This document shows positions 54,501 to 61,818 of a stretch of DNA of 64,000 nt, in pieces. Origin of the DNA: G963677445 sp963678275 (lineage in GTDB: Bacteria > Bacteroidota > Ignavibacteria > Ignavibacteriales > Melioribacteraceae); NCBI GenBank assembly GCA_963678275.1, contig OY782765.1, forward strand, positions 2,666,001-2,730,000, in the 5' to 3' direction. Below the pieces are notes generated by a model. The model made no database searches, was not told where the DNA came from, and saw only the letters and a list, made by a program, of their open reading frames with translations. A program made the position numbers and the translations under genes. Positions within the stretch are counted from its first letter, which is position 1. Each line of letters starts with the position of its first letter.

Positions 54501-54585
54501 TAAATTGCAACACAGAAAGCGATTGCGAAAATAATTCCGTAACTGAAATAATCAGAAACAACGATATGTAAAAAAGCCGGTTCAC
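51508..54585 (-). CDS. Two-component-type propeller sensor fused to a class III adenylate cyclase
   Basis: 1025 residues. A signal peptide (to about 21) is followed by about 14 propeller repeats of the type LWFGT..G..., enough for two seven-bladed propellers (to about 640). A Y_Y_Y domain follows (about 680-745: YRYKLEGADNTWTI), then one TM helix (WWFYSISIIFSLTFITGFY) and a coiled coil. The cyclase domain (about 830-1005) has both metal aspartates, in LFTDFKGFTY and TIGDSYMA, the adenine-type Lys in LKTIGDSY, and WGDTVNIASRMES for ribose and phosphate binding. It should sense an external, perhaps sugar, signal and make cAMP in the cytoplasm. Confidence 0.92.
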   Translation of the reverse strand: MNRLFYISLFLIISVTELFSQSLSVLQFTSDDGLPQNTAESIILDRKGVMWIATEDGVVAYDGVKFKTISTADGLIHTHVKVIFEDSKYNLWFGTTEGLSKYNGKTFTNYSYENGFRNVYIKHITEDKKGNIFVATEKKGIARISRDTVYFRDKEGKQKFALRDTVIHLTKEDGLPVDTTGQTCLVDSRNNLWIGTSDNGLVMKHGDQVKVYTTQDGLASNEILSIDEDSEGNLWIGMINYICKYDGEKFESIKIRNNPFGDVVVSFIFEDKDKNYWIGSVEQGLFFFDGVNFENYSTQNGLPTNQFNDCIEDGRGDLWFGTRNGGLLKAPAERFMIYSDENGIAHNVVYGIYRDHRGALWFGHEGFGVTRIRGKEYKIFTTDSGLPSDMVPAITGDSKDNVWIGTLNGAAKYTPRGEFIHYGYDDGLYHPFVISLLEDSDGNIWFGSQGGISLLDKEMNKIIIPDEISDLMHEEDWVYKIHEDYDGFIWLAAYGSGALKFNKTKFIRSYTVEDGLPNNLVLFIMQDKFGNFWFGNEDGGITRFDGETFKTFTKKDGLASNTCYVITEHLNYLYIGTTQGISRFEHLAFEEKGRDAFKNYTAKDGLSASEINSGAVYKDDENNLYFGTQKGVTVYNPKNRAIKTATPIYLNNMRIIEDQTVTDTLPSGMMELIHTQNNIRFDFSGVSFVDPEKMIYRYKLEGADNTWTITNEHSVTYRALGANEYKFRVLCQNADGIWSEKEAAISFVITPPFWETWWFYSISIIFSLTFITGFYRYKTYQVKKRNIELAETVRFRTKELEEEKDKSESLLQNILPSSLVDELKHSGSVEPREFKNSTILFTDFKGFTYTASVLPAARLVNELNEIFESFDEVIEKYGLEKLKTIGDSYMAAGGLPEENEDHAILTIKAAMEMQKIIKHRNEISAIKWEMRCGLHSGQVIAGVVGTKKFTYDIWGDTVNIASRMESSGEPGEINISAYTYMLVKDYFHCEYRGKVDAKGKGKIDMYFVRGIKEEFEAIPLNSLKI

Positions 54586-54687
54586 TTCATATTGGACGTA
54601 TAATTATTAAGAAACAATATAAAATTCCTGTAACTTTTTTTGTGTTGCCTGTCAAATAAAATGCAGGCAGACTGAAAAATAAACAAA

Positions 54688-55014
54688 TTAATTGATTTGT
54701 TCACCTTTATTTAAGGGAGAAAAGCCAAACTGTGGATTATTCTGCCCTTCAATCTTTATTTCACCGAATCTTGATTCGAATTTATCAATATTTTCTTTCA
54801 GAGCTTTCATAAGCATCTTGGCGTGCATTGGTGTAGTAATAATTCTCGATTGCACTTTCGCTTTAGGCACACCGGGAACCACTCTTGTAAAGTCAATAAT
54901 AAACTCAGCAGGTGAGTGAGTAATTATAGCGAGGTTGGAATAAATCCCTTCCGCTTCCTTGTCACCCAGTTCGATATTTAGCTTTTGTCCCTGCTGTTCT
55001 TTTGGTCTGTTCAT
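54688..55014 (-). CDS. DUF3467 family protein
   Basis: 108 residues, a complete DUF3467 protein: LNIELGDKEAEGIYSNLAII, then SPAEFIIDFTRVVPG, and RIITTPMHAKMLMKALKENI. The family is small, cytoplasmic and of unknown function. It lies 89 bases past a TPR lipoprotein gene that has its own terminator, so it is transcribed separately. Confidence 0.9.
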   Translation of the reverse strand: MNRPKEQQGQKLNIELGDKEAEGIYSNLAIITHSPAEFIIDFTRVVPGVPKAKVQSRIITTPMHAKMLMKALKENIDKFESRFGEIKIEGQNNPQFGFSPLNKGEQIN

Positions 55015-55046
55015 TTTGTATCCTGTTCCTTAAATTAATAAAAAAA

Positions 55047-55077
55047 CCCGCAATTCGTTAATATAACAAATTGCGGG
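55047..55077 (-). terminator. Terminator after the TPR protein gene
   Basis: CCCGCAATT (55047-55055) pairs with AATTGCGGG (55069-55077). Leftward it is followed by TTTTTTTATT. Confidence 0.9.
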
Positions 55078-55102
55078 CCGATATATCAAAAGTTTTTAAT
55101 AA

Positions 55103-56266
55103 TCAGTTGCCCAATTCCTGAACTTTTTTAAATGCTTCATTTGCTTCTTCTTTCATATTCAGGTTGGAATAAACGATAACAAGCTGGTTATATATGCTAA
55201 CTTCATCCGGTTCAATTTCTTTGTATTTTACAAGATATGGAATAGCTTTCTTAAATACTTCCTTATATTCTTCCGAGCCGGTTTCCTGTTCCTCAGCTTC
55301 CTGACGCAGTAAGCTTCCCCATTTGATGTAAGTAACACTCAAATTGAATAGAGCGTTGAGGTATTCAGGATCAAGGTCAACAGCTTTTTTGAACTGCACT
55401 TCAGCTTCCTGGAACTTTTTAACTCCAAGAAGAAGAACGCCATAATTATAGCGATAGAGTTTATTATCCGGTTCAACCTCAACCGCGTTTTTAAATACAT
55501 CCATGGCAATCGCTTCTTTTCCTGCTTCAATATAAGCGCTTGAAAGCAACTGGAGAATTTTACCTTCGCCCGGGAATGCTTTTCTTCCCTCTTCCAGAAT
55601 TTCTATTGCTTTGTTGAAGTTGTTCTGGGCTTCGGTGTTATATTTTTCATCTTTTGTTTCTTCATATTTCTGTTTCAGCTCAAATCCCTTGTCATGGAAT
55701 ATCCCCCCGAGGTGGTAATAGGTTTCACCTGAAGGATTGATTTCGATAACCTTCTCAAGCGGAGCTATCGCATCTTGTGGAGCGCCCATATTAATACATG
55801 CGAAAGCTTTACTGCGATATGCCTTGTCGCTATCGGGTTGAGCTATTATAGCCATATCAAATTTTTCAATCGCTTTTTTATAGTTTTCTTTCGCGGTTTC
55901 TTCATCGGTGGCTTTAGCCCCTTTATTATAAAGGTTTATTCCTTTATTAAAATTTTCGACCCAGTGAAAAACTCTGTTTTCTGTTATTTTCTGTTTGAAT
56001 TTATCACTGATTTTCAGGCTTTTTTCAAAACTTTCAACCATGTTTTTAATGTCATTTTCCTGACCGTAAACATAACCGAGGAGATAAAAACCCTCATCAC
56101 TTTTTGGATTTTTCTGGGTTTCTTTAATTAATTGCTCTTTTGCTTTGTCAAGATTTTCCTGCTGAATATATAACCTTGCGCTTGTCAACTCGGTAGAACC
56201 GCACTGAAACGCAGTTATACCAAATATCATCGAAAGCAAAGCCGCTATAATCAAAAGTCTCTTCAT
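55103..56266 (-). CDS. Exported TPR-repeat protein
   Basis: 387 residues. Signal peptide MKRLLIIAALLSMIFGITAF, followed by Q-C; the cysteine may be lipidated, although Gln at -1 is unusual for a lipobox. At least seven TPR units follow, for example DEGFYLLGYVYGQENDIKN, AYRSKAFACINMGAPQDAI, LYRYNYGVLLLGVKKFQEAE and LNALFNLSVTYIKWG. TPR proteins scaffold complexes; the partner here is unknown. GGAG precedes the ATG. Confidence 0.87.
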   Translation of the reverse strand: MKRLLIIAALLSMIFGITAFQCGSTELTSARLYIQQENLDKAKEQLIKETQKNPKSDEGFYLLGYVYGQENDIKNMVESFEKSLKISDKFKQKITENRVFHWVENFNKGINLYNKGAKATDEETAKENYKKAIEKFDMAIIAQPDSDKAYRSKAFACINMGAPQDAIAPLEKVIEINPSGETYYHLGGIFHDKGFELKQKYEETKDEKYNTEAQNNFNKAIEILEEGRKAFPGEGKILQLLSSAYIEAGKEAIAMDVFKNAVEVEPDNKLYRYNYGVLLLGVKKFQEAEVQFKKAVDLDPEYLNALFNLSVTYIKWGSLLRQEAEEQETGSEEYKEVFKKAIPYLVKYKEIEPDEVSIYNQLVIVYSNLNMKEEANEAFKKVQELGN

Positions 56267-56612
56267 TTCTACTCCGGATTTTTAAAAAATAATTTAGATA
56301 ATTCATGGTAAAATAACCATTTTAACGTTGTATAGTCAAGGACATTTTCATCATTTAATCGCTGCAGAACATCCATCATGCCATATAATCAGATTTATAT
56401 GGGTTATTTCCGGCGCAGGGAATTGACCGGCAGTAAAAATTCATTAATTATCTCCGCCGGAGAAATTTAACAATGTTTTTTGAAATGACAGCTTTGCCGA
56501 TTTATCTGACCAATCCGCTGTTATTTAAGCCGGCAAATCAAGAAACAACTGTAAATTCAGAAAAAAATTCATTACTTTAATTTTATATAAACTTTTAATA
56601 AAGGGTACCACA
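56267..56612. other. Divergent intergenic region
   Basis: 346 bases between the TPR gene (leftward) and the YciI-like gene (rightward). TCTCCGCCGGAGA near 56450 is a short palindrome. Nothing else stands out. Confidence 0.4.
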
Positions 56613-57020
56613 GTGAAAAAAGCTCTGTTATTTTTTTGTATTTTATCAATATCAACAATTATCGGGAATAATGATTTGCAAAATAAAAATGATAAAAACG
56701 GCGGTCCGGAAAAAACAATATTTTGTGTATTAAAACATTCTCCCGGCCCCAAATGGGAAAAGGGAGTTCCGTTTCAGGAGCAATCCGGCGTTATGAATCA
56801 TGTTAAATATATGAGTAAACAACTGGAGAATGGATTTTTAGTGATGGGAGGACCATTTCTGGATAATTCCGGAGGCATGATGATTTGCAGAACATCAAAC
56901 ATTGAAGAAGCAAAAAAAATCGCCGAAGCTGATCCGGGTGTAACTTCCGGTTTACTTAATGTTGAAGTCAGTCAATGGCTGGTCGCTATGAATTCGGTGG
57001 ATTTGTCCCCCCGGAAATAA
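56613..57020 (+). CDS. Exported YciI-like protein
   Basis: 135 residues. An N-terminal hydrophobic segment (MKKALLFFCILSISTIIG) looks like a signal peptide, which is unusual because YciI proteins are normally cytoplasmic. The fold-defining segments are present: FCVLKHSPGPKWEKGVPFQE, HVKYMSKQLENGFLVMGGPF, and EEAKKIAEADPGVTSGLLNV. Catalytic His/Asp residues as in other YciI proteins may be His46 and Asp at ADPGV. Function is unknown. It is followed 90 bases later by another exported protein. Confidence 0.82.
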   Translation: MKKALLFFCILSISTIIGNNDLQNKNDKNGGPEKTIFCVLKHSPGPKWEKGVPFQEQSGVMNHVKYMSKQLENGFLVMGGPFLDNSGGMMICRTSNIEEAKKIAEADPGVTSGLLNVEVSQWLVAMNSVDLSPRK

Positions 57021-57110
57021 ATTATTGCAGCAAGGCAGATTATTCAATTCTGCGGTCATCGAGACATTTATTTACCGGCAAAATGACGGAATATAATAAT
57101 TGGATAAATT

Positions 57111-57962
57111 ATGAAAACAATCATCATTACAATTTTACTGATCATTTTTAATTTTTCAATTTCCTTTGCTCAAAAGGGGGATAAAATGCAGGAGAACGGA
57201 GATACTCAACCGATAAAACCAATACTGGCAATGATCGCTTTAAATTCCGCCGATATGCCCGGGATAAAGAATCTGGCGAAAAGCTTTTATGATTTGTCAG
57301 GCATTAAAATCAACACCTCTTCAGAAAAGACAGAAGATAACGCCCTGAATTTTAGCATCGGAAAGGATTCAGCGCGGCTCATATTGATTTCGGAACCGAT
57401 ACCCTGGTCCCAGCTTGAGGGACCATGCGCCACAGCCTGGTGGTGGCCTGAAGCAGCCGAAAAAATGCGCGGTCACACTCATCACCTGATCGTCACCTAT
57501 TTCGGCAAATCGGAAGATCTGGTCGGCAATTACCTTACACTCACGCGGCTTGTATCGGCAGCAGCAGCCCATACAAATGCAGCGGGGATCTATTGGGGAG
57601 CCGGAACGCTTGTGCATGAACCGAATATGTTTACACAGCAAACGGCAGCTATCTCGCGTGAAAATCTGCCCCTCGATCTCTGGATAGATTTCCGGATCGG
57701 CAGGAACGAAGATGGATCATTCAGTTTAGTTACTACCGGCATGAAGGAATTCAACCATCTGGAAATTGAGATACTTCAATCATTCAGCCAGCCTGACCAG
57801 ATCATGGATTTTGTCTTCACAATCGCGCATTACATAATCGCCGCGGATGTAGATGTCAGGGATGGGGAAACTATCGGTAGAACAGCCGAAGAAAAAATTC
57901 CCGCCCGCCATCTTCCCTCAATATGGGACAAATCGGAAACCGCGCTTCGCCTCGATTTTTGA
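57111..57962 (+). CDS. Exported DUF4261 protein
   Basis: 283 residues with signal peptide MKTIIITILLIIFNFSISFAQ. The rest fits DUF4261: ISEPIPWSQLEGPCATAWWW, then HTHHLIVTYFG, LTRLVSAAAAH, AAGIYWGAGTLVHE, LPLDLWIDFRI and TTGMKEFNHLEIEI. DUF4261 is of unknown function and is usually cytoplasmic, sometimes beside toxin or immunity genes; a signal peptide is atypical. No toxin gene is adjacent. Confidence 0.82.
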   Translation: MKTIIITILLIIFNFSISFAQKGDKMQENGDTQPIKPILAMIALNSADMPGIKNLAKSFYDLSGIKINTSSEKTEDNALNFSIGKDSARLILISEPIPWSQLEGPCATAWWWPEAAEKMRGHTHHLIVTYFGKSEDLVGNYLTLTRLVSAAAAHTNAAGIYWGAGTLVHEPNMFTQQTAAISRENLPLDLWIDFRIGRNEDGSFSLVTTGMKEFNHLEIEILQSFSQPDQIMDFVFTIAHYIIAADVDVRDGETIGRTAEEKIPARHLPSIWDKSETALRLDF

Positions 57963-58301
57963 GTATATAATGATAACGAAGTACGGCAAAACTGAAATAC
58001 TGTTCAAAAATGAGGTTTAGCAAGAGTTAAAAAGTTAGTCAGGTAATTTTGCTTTTTCAGGATTTTGATAAATGAGTAGTGATTAGTAGAGAGAAAATAG
58101 CTAATCGTCATTTTTTTTAATTCAGCACTCCAGACTGACTTTTTGAAGTGTTATTATTGCGAAATTTCCTTTATTAGAAACATACTCCGGAGTAAAGGAC
58201 CGGAATTGTCCCGGAATAACCATTACACCTTTTCCCGGACTTCACACTTTCTTTTCCATTGACATCTGTTAATTATTCATTATTTTGTTTAAAAATTTTA
58301 A
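57963..58301. other. Intergenic region, no gene seen
   Basis: 339 bases, AT-rich, with no start-to-stop frame of note and no strong hairpin. It leads into a rearranged zone. Confidence 0.4.
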
Positions 58302-58595
58302 CAACATTCGGTTAATATATGTATTAAAAGAGCTGCCATTATATTTGAAGAAAAAGGGGAAATAAATGCAAATTTTAATCATCCAAAGTCCGATGATTAT
58401 TTAATCTATAAAACGATAATCAGAATTAAAGATTCGGGGAAAACCCCGGTTGAAATAAAACTAAAATTTGATGAGATATATCCTTTTGCCGCCCCTATGC
58501 CTCCGGAGAATCATACCATTAAAGCGGCTTCAATTTCAGAACTGTGCATAAAAGTTGCCAAATGGTTTAGAAAATATGGCTATATTTTAAATTAA
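58302..58595 (+). pseudogene. Orphan open frame lacking a start codon, probable gene remnant
   Basis: A frame without stops runs from about 58302 to a TAA at 58593-58595 (about 95 codons) and reads like protein: IFEEKGEINANFNHPKSDDY, then GKTPVEIKLKFDEIYPFAAP and LCIKVAKWFRKYGYILN. There is no ATG, GTG or TTG with a ribosome site in its first 60 codons. It is probably the 3' end of a decayed gene. I do not recognise a family. Confidence 0.45.
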
Positions 58596-58807
58596 AGCGG
58601 AAAGAATTACCTGCCGGAACATGATAAACCGGGAAGGAAATTTAACCAGGGCCTGCAATACATTTTCAATGAAAATATTCAGGCTATCCCAAAATCCTTG
58701 AATCATGGTTCAGAAACGAGCGTGGCAAGTACAATTATAGCCGGTAAAAAAACCGATTTCGCTGAGGATTTCGATTTTCATTCGTGCATTCGTGGCAATC
58801 TTTCCCC

Positions 58808-58994
58808 TCAGATAACCAAAAACTCCCGCCAAATCTTATATAACTCATAGGTGGCGAAGACGTCATCGGCGTTATAGGGGGCGATTTCTTTTAGCTGTCC
58901 CGCTTCGTATAGTTGTTTTACCTCCATGCCGGTTACTCCTTTTCCTTTGGGAGAATCGATCCCGAAGGTGTGGCAGTAAAAATCGAGATTAAAG
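58808..58994 (-). pseudogene. Truncated copy of the exonuclease 3' end
   Basis: These bases match the last about 187 bases of the intact exonuclease gene (59828-60511), including the stop codon TGA (58808-58810). Most differences are at third codon positions: TTC/TTT, GCC/GCA, CTA/CTC, GGC/GGA, TCT/TCC. Amino-acid changes are few (T/A, P/A, R/K, I/V). It breaks off after GAGATTAAA. The pattern says that the copy diverged while still coding for a working protein, before truncation. Confidence 0.85.
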
Positions 58995-59164
58995 GTACCC
59001 GCAATTGTAAAAAAGAGGGCATACTTCAGGTAATTTTATTAGGGAATAAAAAAATTAGCAAGTCAGTATTTATCACAATGTTTATCAATTTATCTTGCTT
59101 ATATCCTTTTTTTTTCTTTTTTTATTACAAGAGTTATTATTCCATTAATAGTTGTGTCAAAGAA

Positions 59165-59386
59165 ATGATTCAAACATACAGAGAAAAATTATTACAGGAT
59201 ATTTCTCTTCTGACTGATGAACAAATAATGAAAATATATCCGGTATTTCAAATTGTCAAAAAAGAATTTTTATCAGAGAATAATGATAACTGGAAAACAG
59301 ATTTTCAGAATGTTTCTGTCTGGACAGATGAGGATATAAAAAAAATTCCGAAAGGATTTATAGATTGGAAAATTCCAGAATTTTAG
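59165..59386 (+). CDS. Putative antitoxin upstream of a PIN toxin
   Basis: 73 residues from the ATG at 59165. The frame is open back to 58913, but that part runs antisense through the exonuclease fragment and is not protein-like. The sequence MIQTYREKLLQDISLLTDEQ starts a helical N-terminus; the C-terminus WTDEDIKKIPKGFIDWKIPE is acidic and aromatic, like toxin-wrapping tails. The stop lies 22 bases inside the PIN toxin gene, the usual antitoxin-toxin overlap. The family is not recognised; the role is inferred from position. Confidence 0.65.
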   Translation: MIQTYREKLLQDISLLTDEQIMKIYPVFQIVKKEFLSENNDNWKTDFQNVSVWTDEDIKKIPKGFIDWKIPEF

Positions 59387-59768
59387 TTGATACCAGCATT
59401 ATTATTGATTTTCTCGAAAACAAAAGAAAAACAAATCGTTTTTGTGGGAAATAAAATCAAAATATCAGGAGACGCTGATTTCTTCCATAACTGTTTTCGA
59501 ATTATATGCAGGCGCAACTGATTCAAAAAAGAGAGCCGATGTAAAATCTTTACTCAGGTGGTTTAAAATAGTGGAATTTACCGAAGAATTGGGCGAATTA
59601 TCAGGCAAGATTTATAGAAATTTGAAAAAAAGTAACAACATTATTGAAATAAGGGATTTATTTATTGGATCTACTGCCATTCTTTATGGCGTGGAAATTG
59701 CGACACTCAATAACAAACATTTCGAAAACATTCGAGATATTCAAATATACAGGCAACAGACAAAATGA
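59365..59768 (+). pseudogene. PIN-domain (VapC-like) toxin gene with a frameshift
   Basis: Frame 1 starts at a TTG (59365) with AAAGGA eight bases before: MENSRILVDTSIIIDFLENK, then stops soon after a run of five T (59439-59443). Frame 2 continues from TTG at 59442: LWEIKSKYQETLISSITVFE, then RDLFIGSTAILYGVEIATLN and NKHFENI. One more T would join both into a 134-residue VapC-like RNase with its conserved acidic residues (Asp in VDTSI, Glu in VFELY, Asp in RDLFI). The gene is either inactivated, phase-variable at the T run, or affected by a sequencing error. Confidence 0.82.
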
Positions 59769-59827
59769 TATAAAAACAGGGCTTATACCAGCCGATTTCC
59801 TCATCGACATTATTAAAGCTGCGGCGC

Positions 59828-60511
59828 TCAAACCACCAAAAACTCCTTCCAAATCTTATACAGCTCATAGGTTGCAAAGACGTCATCGGCGTTATAGGCG
59901 GCAATTTCTTTTAGCTGTCCCGCTTCGTAGAGTTGTTTTACCTCCATTCCGGTTACTCCTTTTCCTTTGGGGGAATCGATTCCGAATGCGTGGCAGTAAA
60001 AATCGAGATTAAATTTGCGGGTGGTTCCGTAGAAGGTGAACTGTTCCAGAAGGTCAATATGATGAGCGGTGTCAAACTTTTTCCCCATAAAATTTACCGT
60101 GGGTTTTACTTTCAGCATCGCGGAGCGCATCATCAGGAAGGGAATATCAAAATTACGGCCATTAAAAGTTATCACTCGTTCCACTCTGCCTGCATAACGC
60201 CAGAAATGTTCAAGTATACTCTTTTCAGACATCGCACGGTATTTCACCGGTTTCTGCTCAGAGGTCCATTCTTCATTATCACCTTCGTAAAGAACCATCA
60301 TATTTCCGGTATCGGTATTAAGCATCGCGATAGATACCACACGGGATGTGAAGGGATAAAGACTGAGGTACCTTACAGCGTCTTCTTTTTTTTCCTCTTT
60401 TATCGAATCGTCATGTTCCTTTTCAGCCTGGCGAAAAATAAATTCCTGCTGCGATTCACTCAGCTCCCCTAAATCCACTCCGCATGTTTCAATATCGAAT
60501 ACAAGTTCCAT
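59828..60511 (-). CDS. DEDD-type 3'-5' exonuclease (RNase H-like fold)
   Basis: 227 residues. Exo motifs are visible: Exo I FDIETCG (Asp6, Glu8), Exo II FNGRNFDIPFLMMR, and Exo III YNADDVFATYELY (DEDDy type). It resembles the predicted PolB-like exonuclease / RNase_H_2 proteins that act on nucleic acid ends; the substrate is unknown. It lies five bases from the thioesterase gene upstream, so the two form an operon. The last about 63 codons are repeated in a truncated copy at 58808-58994. Confidence 0.88.
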   Translation of the reverse strand: MELVFDIETCGVDLGELSESQQEFIFRQAEKEHDDSIKEEKKEDAVRYLSLYPFTSRVVSIAMLNTDTGNMMVLYEGDNEEWTSEQKPVKYRAMSEKSILEHFWRYAGRVERVITFNGRNFDIPFLMMRSAMLKVKPTVNFMGKKFDTAHHIDLLEQFTFYGTTRKFNLDFYCHAFGIDSPKGKGVTGMEVKQLYEAGQLKEIAAYNADDVFATYELYKIWKEFLVV

Positions 60512-60516
60512 GATAG

Positions 60517-60975
60517 TTATCCTGTTTTTTTCACTTCAGCAATTTCATAATCGCTTACAGCCTTGTAAAATTCTTCCGGCAGGGGCCTCGACCTGTTGTC
60601 GTTTCTGTCGATATGCACCACAACTCCCCCGCCCCGGGTTATGATTTTACCGGAAGCCTTTTTTACAACGAGGTGACGGAATCCAAAGCTGCTGTTTTTC
60701 ACAAACTCAATCCGGGTGTATATTTCCAGTTCGTCATCCAGATAGGCCGGTTCTATATAGTCACATTCATTACGTGCCATTATAAAAAATGAGCTCCCTT
60801 CCAGCAGACCGGGGATATCATAATTTTTTATAATATCCTGAGTATATTTTATCCTCGCGTCCTCGAAAAAATTAAAATAGACCGCGTTATTACACACAGC
60901 CAGCATATCAACTTCATGAAAACGCACTGTTTCTTCTATAACATGACGATAGTTTTTTATTTCATCCATATTCAT
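60517..60975 (-). CDS. Acyl-CoA thioesterase (hot-dog fold, YbgC-like)
   Basis: 152 residues. The hot-dog thioesterase signature is VRFHEVDMLAVCNNAVYFNF, where Asp28 aligns with the usual catalytic Asp. A central strand region (LEIYTRIEFVKNSSFGFRH) and RGGGVVVHID follow. Such enzymes hydrolyse short- or long-chain acyl-CoA in the cytoplasm, often in fatty-acid or envelope lipid metabolism. It precedes the exonuclease gene by five bases. Confidence 0.9.
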   Translation of the reverse strand: MNMDEIKNYRHVIEETVRFHEVDMLAVCNNAVYFNFFEDARIKYTQDIIKNYDIPGLLEGSSFFIMARNECDYIEPAYLDDELEIYTRIEFVKNSSFGFRHLVVKKASGKIITRGGGVVVHIDRNDNRSRPLPEEFYKAVSDYEIAEVKKTG

Positions 60976-61818
60976 ATCTAATAAAAAAAATAAAAATATT
61001 TATTTAAAAATCATAATCTTAATCATAAACCGGCGAAGCCGGAAGTGGATAGTGACGAGTGAAGAGTTTAAAAACAATTCTTCTTTTGTGATAACTTCAA
61101 AATCTCCCAAAAGTCTCGTTAGGGACGACAGATAATAGCCCCACAATTCATTGTGGGGTAATAGGTTAGTGAGAGAATCAATAGTCCCGCCAGGGACGAC
61201 AGAATTTCCCCGTAAAATAAAATTTGCCATTTTGCGTAAAATTTAACTCCTTACCGAGTAATCATAAACTGTCAGAGCCGGAAAAAACAAGGTTATCGAG
61301 TTACTCGGAGTTAGTCCTCCCCCGTCTTCAAAGAAAAACACTTTGAATCCACCCCCTCTGCCACAAGCATCCCTATGGGGCAAAGGGGGATAAAAGACGT
61401 AATGTCCCCCTTTGGAGGGCGGGGGAGGACACACCTTGAGTAAAAACAAACCTTCTACATGACAATAATACTTTCTACTCGTTGATAAATTTTTGCCATT
61501 TTGCGTAGAATTTAACTCCTTACTGAGTAATCGTAATCCGGCAAGCCAGAAACAATGAGGAATTACAAATTACGAATTGGCTTTCCCCAAGTATTACCAA
61601 TTACTTGTCTCTCCGTTTTTCGCGTCCTTCGAAAAAAGATCATCCGGAGGCAGGCAGGCCGGAATCAAATACCGGATTTTCCCACGATAAAATAATCGAT
61701 GACCGGTAGCTGAGCGGAGTCGAAGCCCCGCCTCCCGATTCAACAAATACCCGCGTAAGGTGTATAAACTTAACCTCCCGCCTATGTTTATCCAGCAATA
61801 ATTTCAAAGAACAATGGC
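60976..61818. repeat. Repeat-rich intergenic region
   Basis: 843 bases without a convincing gene. Contents in order: a composite palindrome A-B-A' at 61112-61203 (AGTCTCGTTAGGGACGACAG, CCCCACAATTCATTGTGGGG, AGTCCCGCCAGGGACGACAG); a direct repeat starting TTTGCCATTTTGCG at 61223-61281 and again at 61492-61550; between these a small element with inverted ends; and the 20-mer GCTGAGCGGAGTCGAAGCCC at 61709-61728. Open frames over this part are chance frames in repeats. Confidence 0.75.
61315..61429. mobile_element. Small MITE-like element with inverted ends
   Basis: TCCTCCCCCG (61315-61324) and CGGGGGAGGA (61420-61429) are exact inverted repeats, extended imperfectly by a few bases on each side. 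The 115-base interior has C-rich and G-rich runs (CCCCCTCTGCC, GGGGCAAAGGGGG) and no coding frame. No clear target duplication was seen, so mobility is only suggested. Confidence 0.5.

Noticed and set aside
58913..59164. N-terminal extension of the antitoxin frame
   Set aside because: It is antisense to the truncated exonuclease copy and then low-complexity Phe-rich sequence; the ATG at 59165 gives a normal antitoxin length.
61000..61449. Two leftward open frames in the repeat-rich spacer
   Set aside because: They read through palindromic and GC-run repeats and show no coding features.
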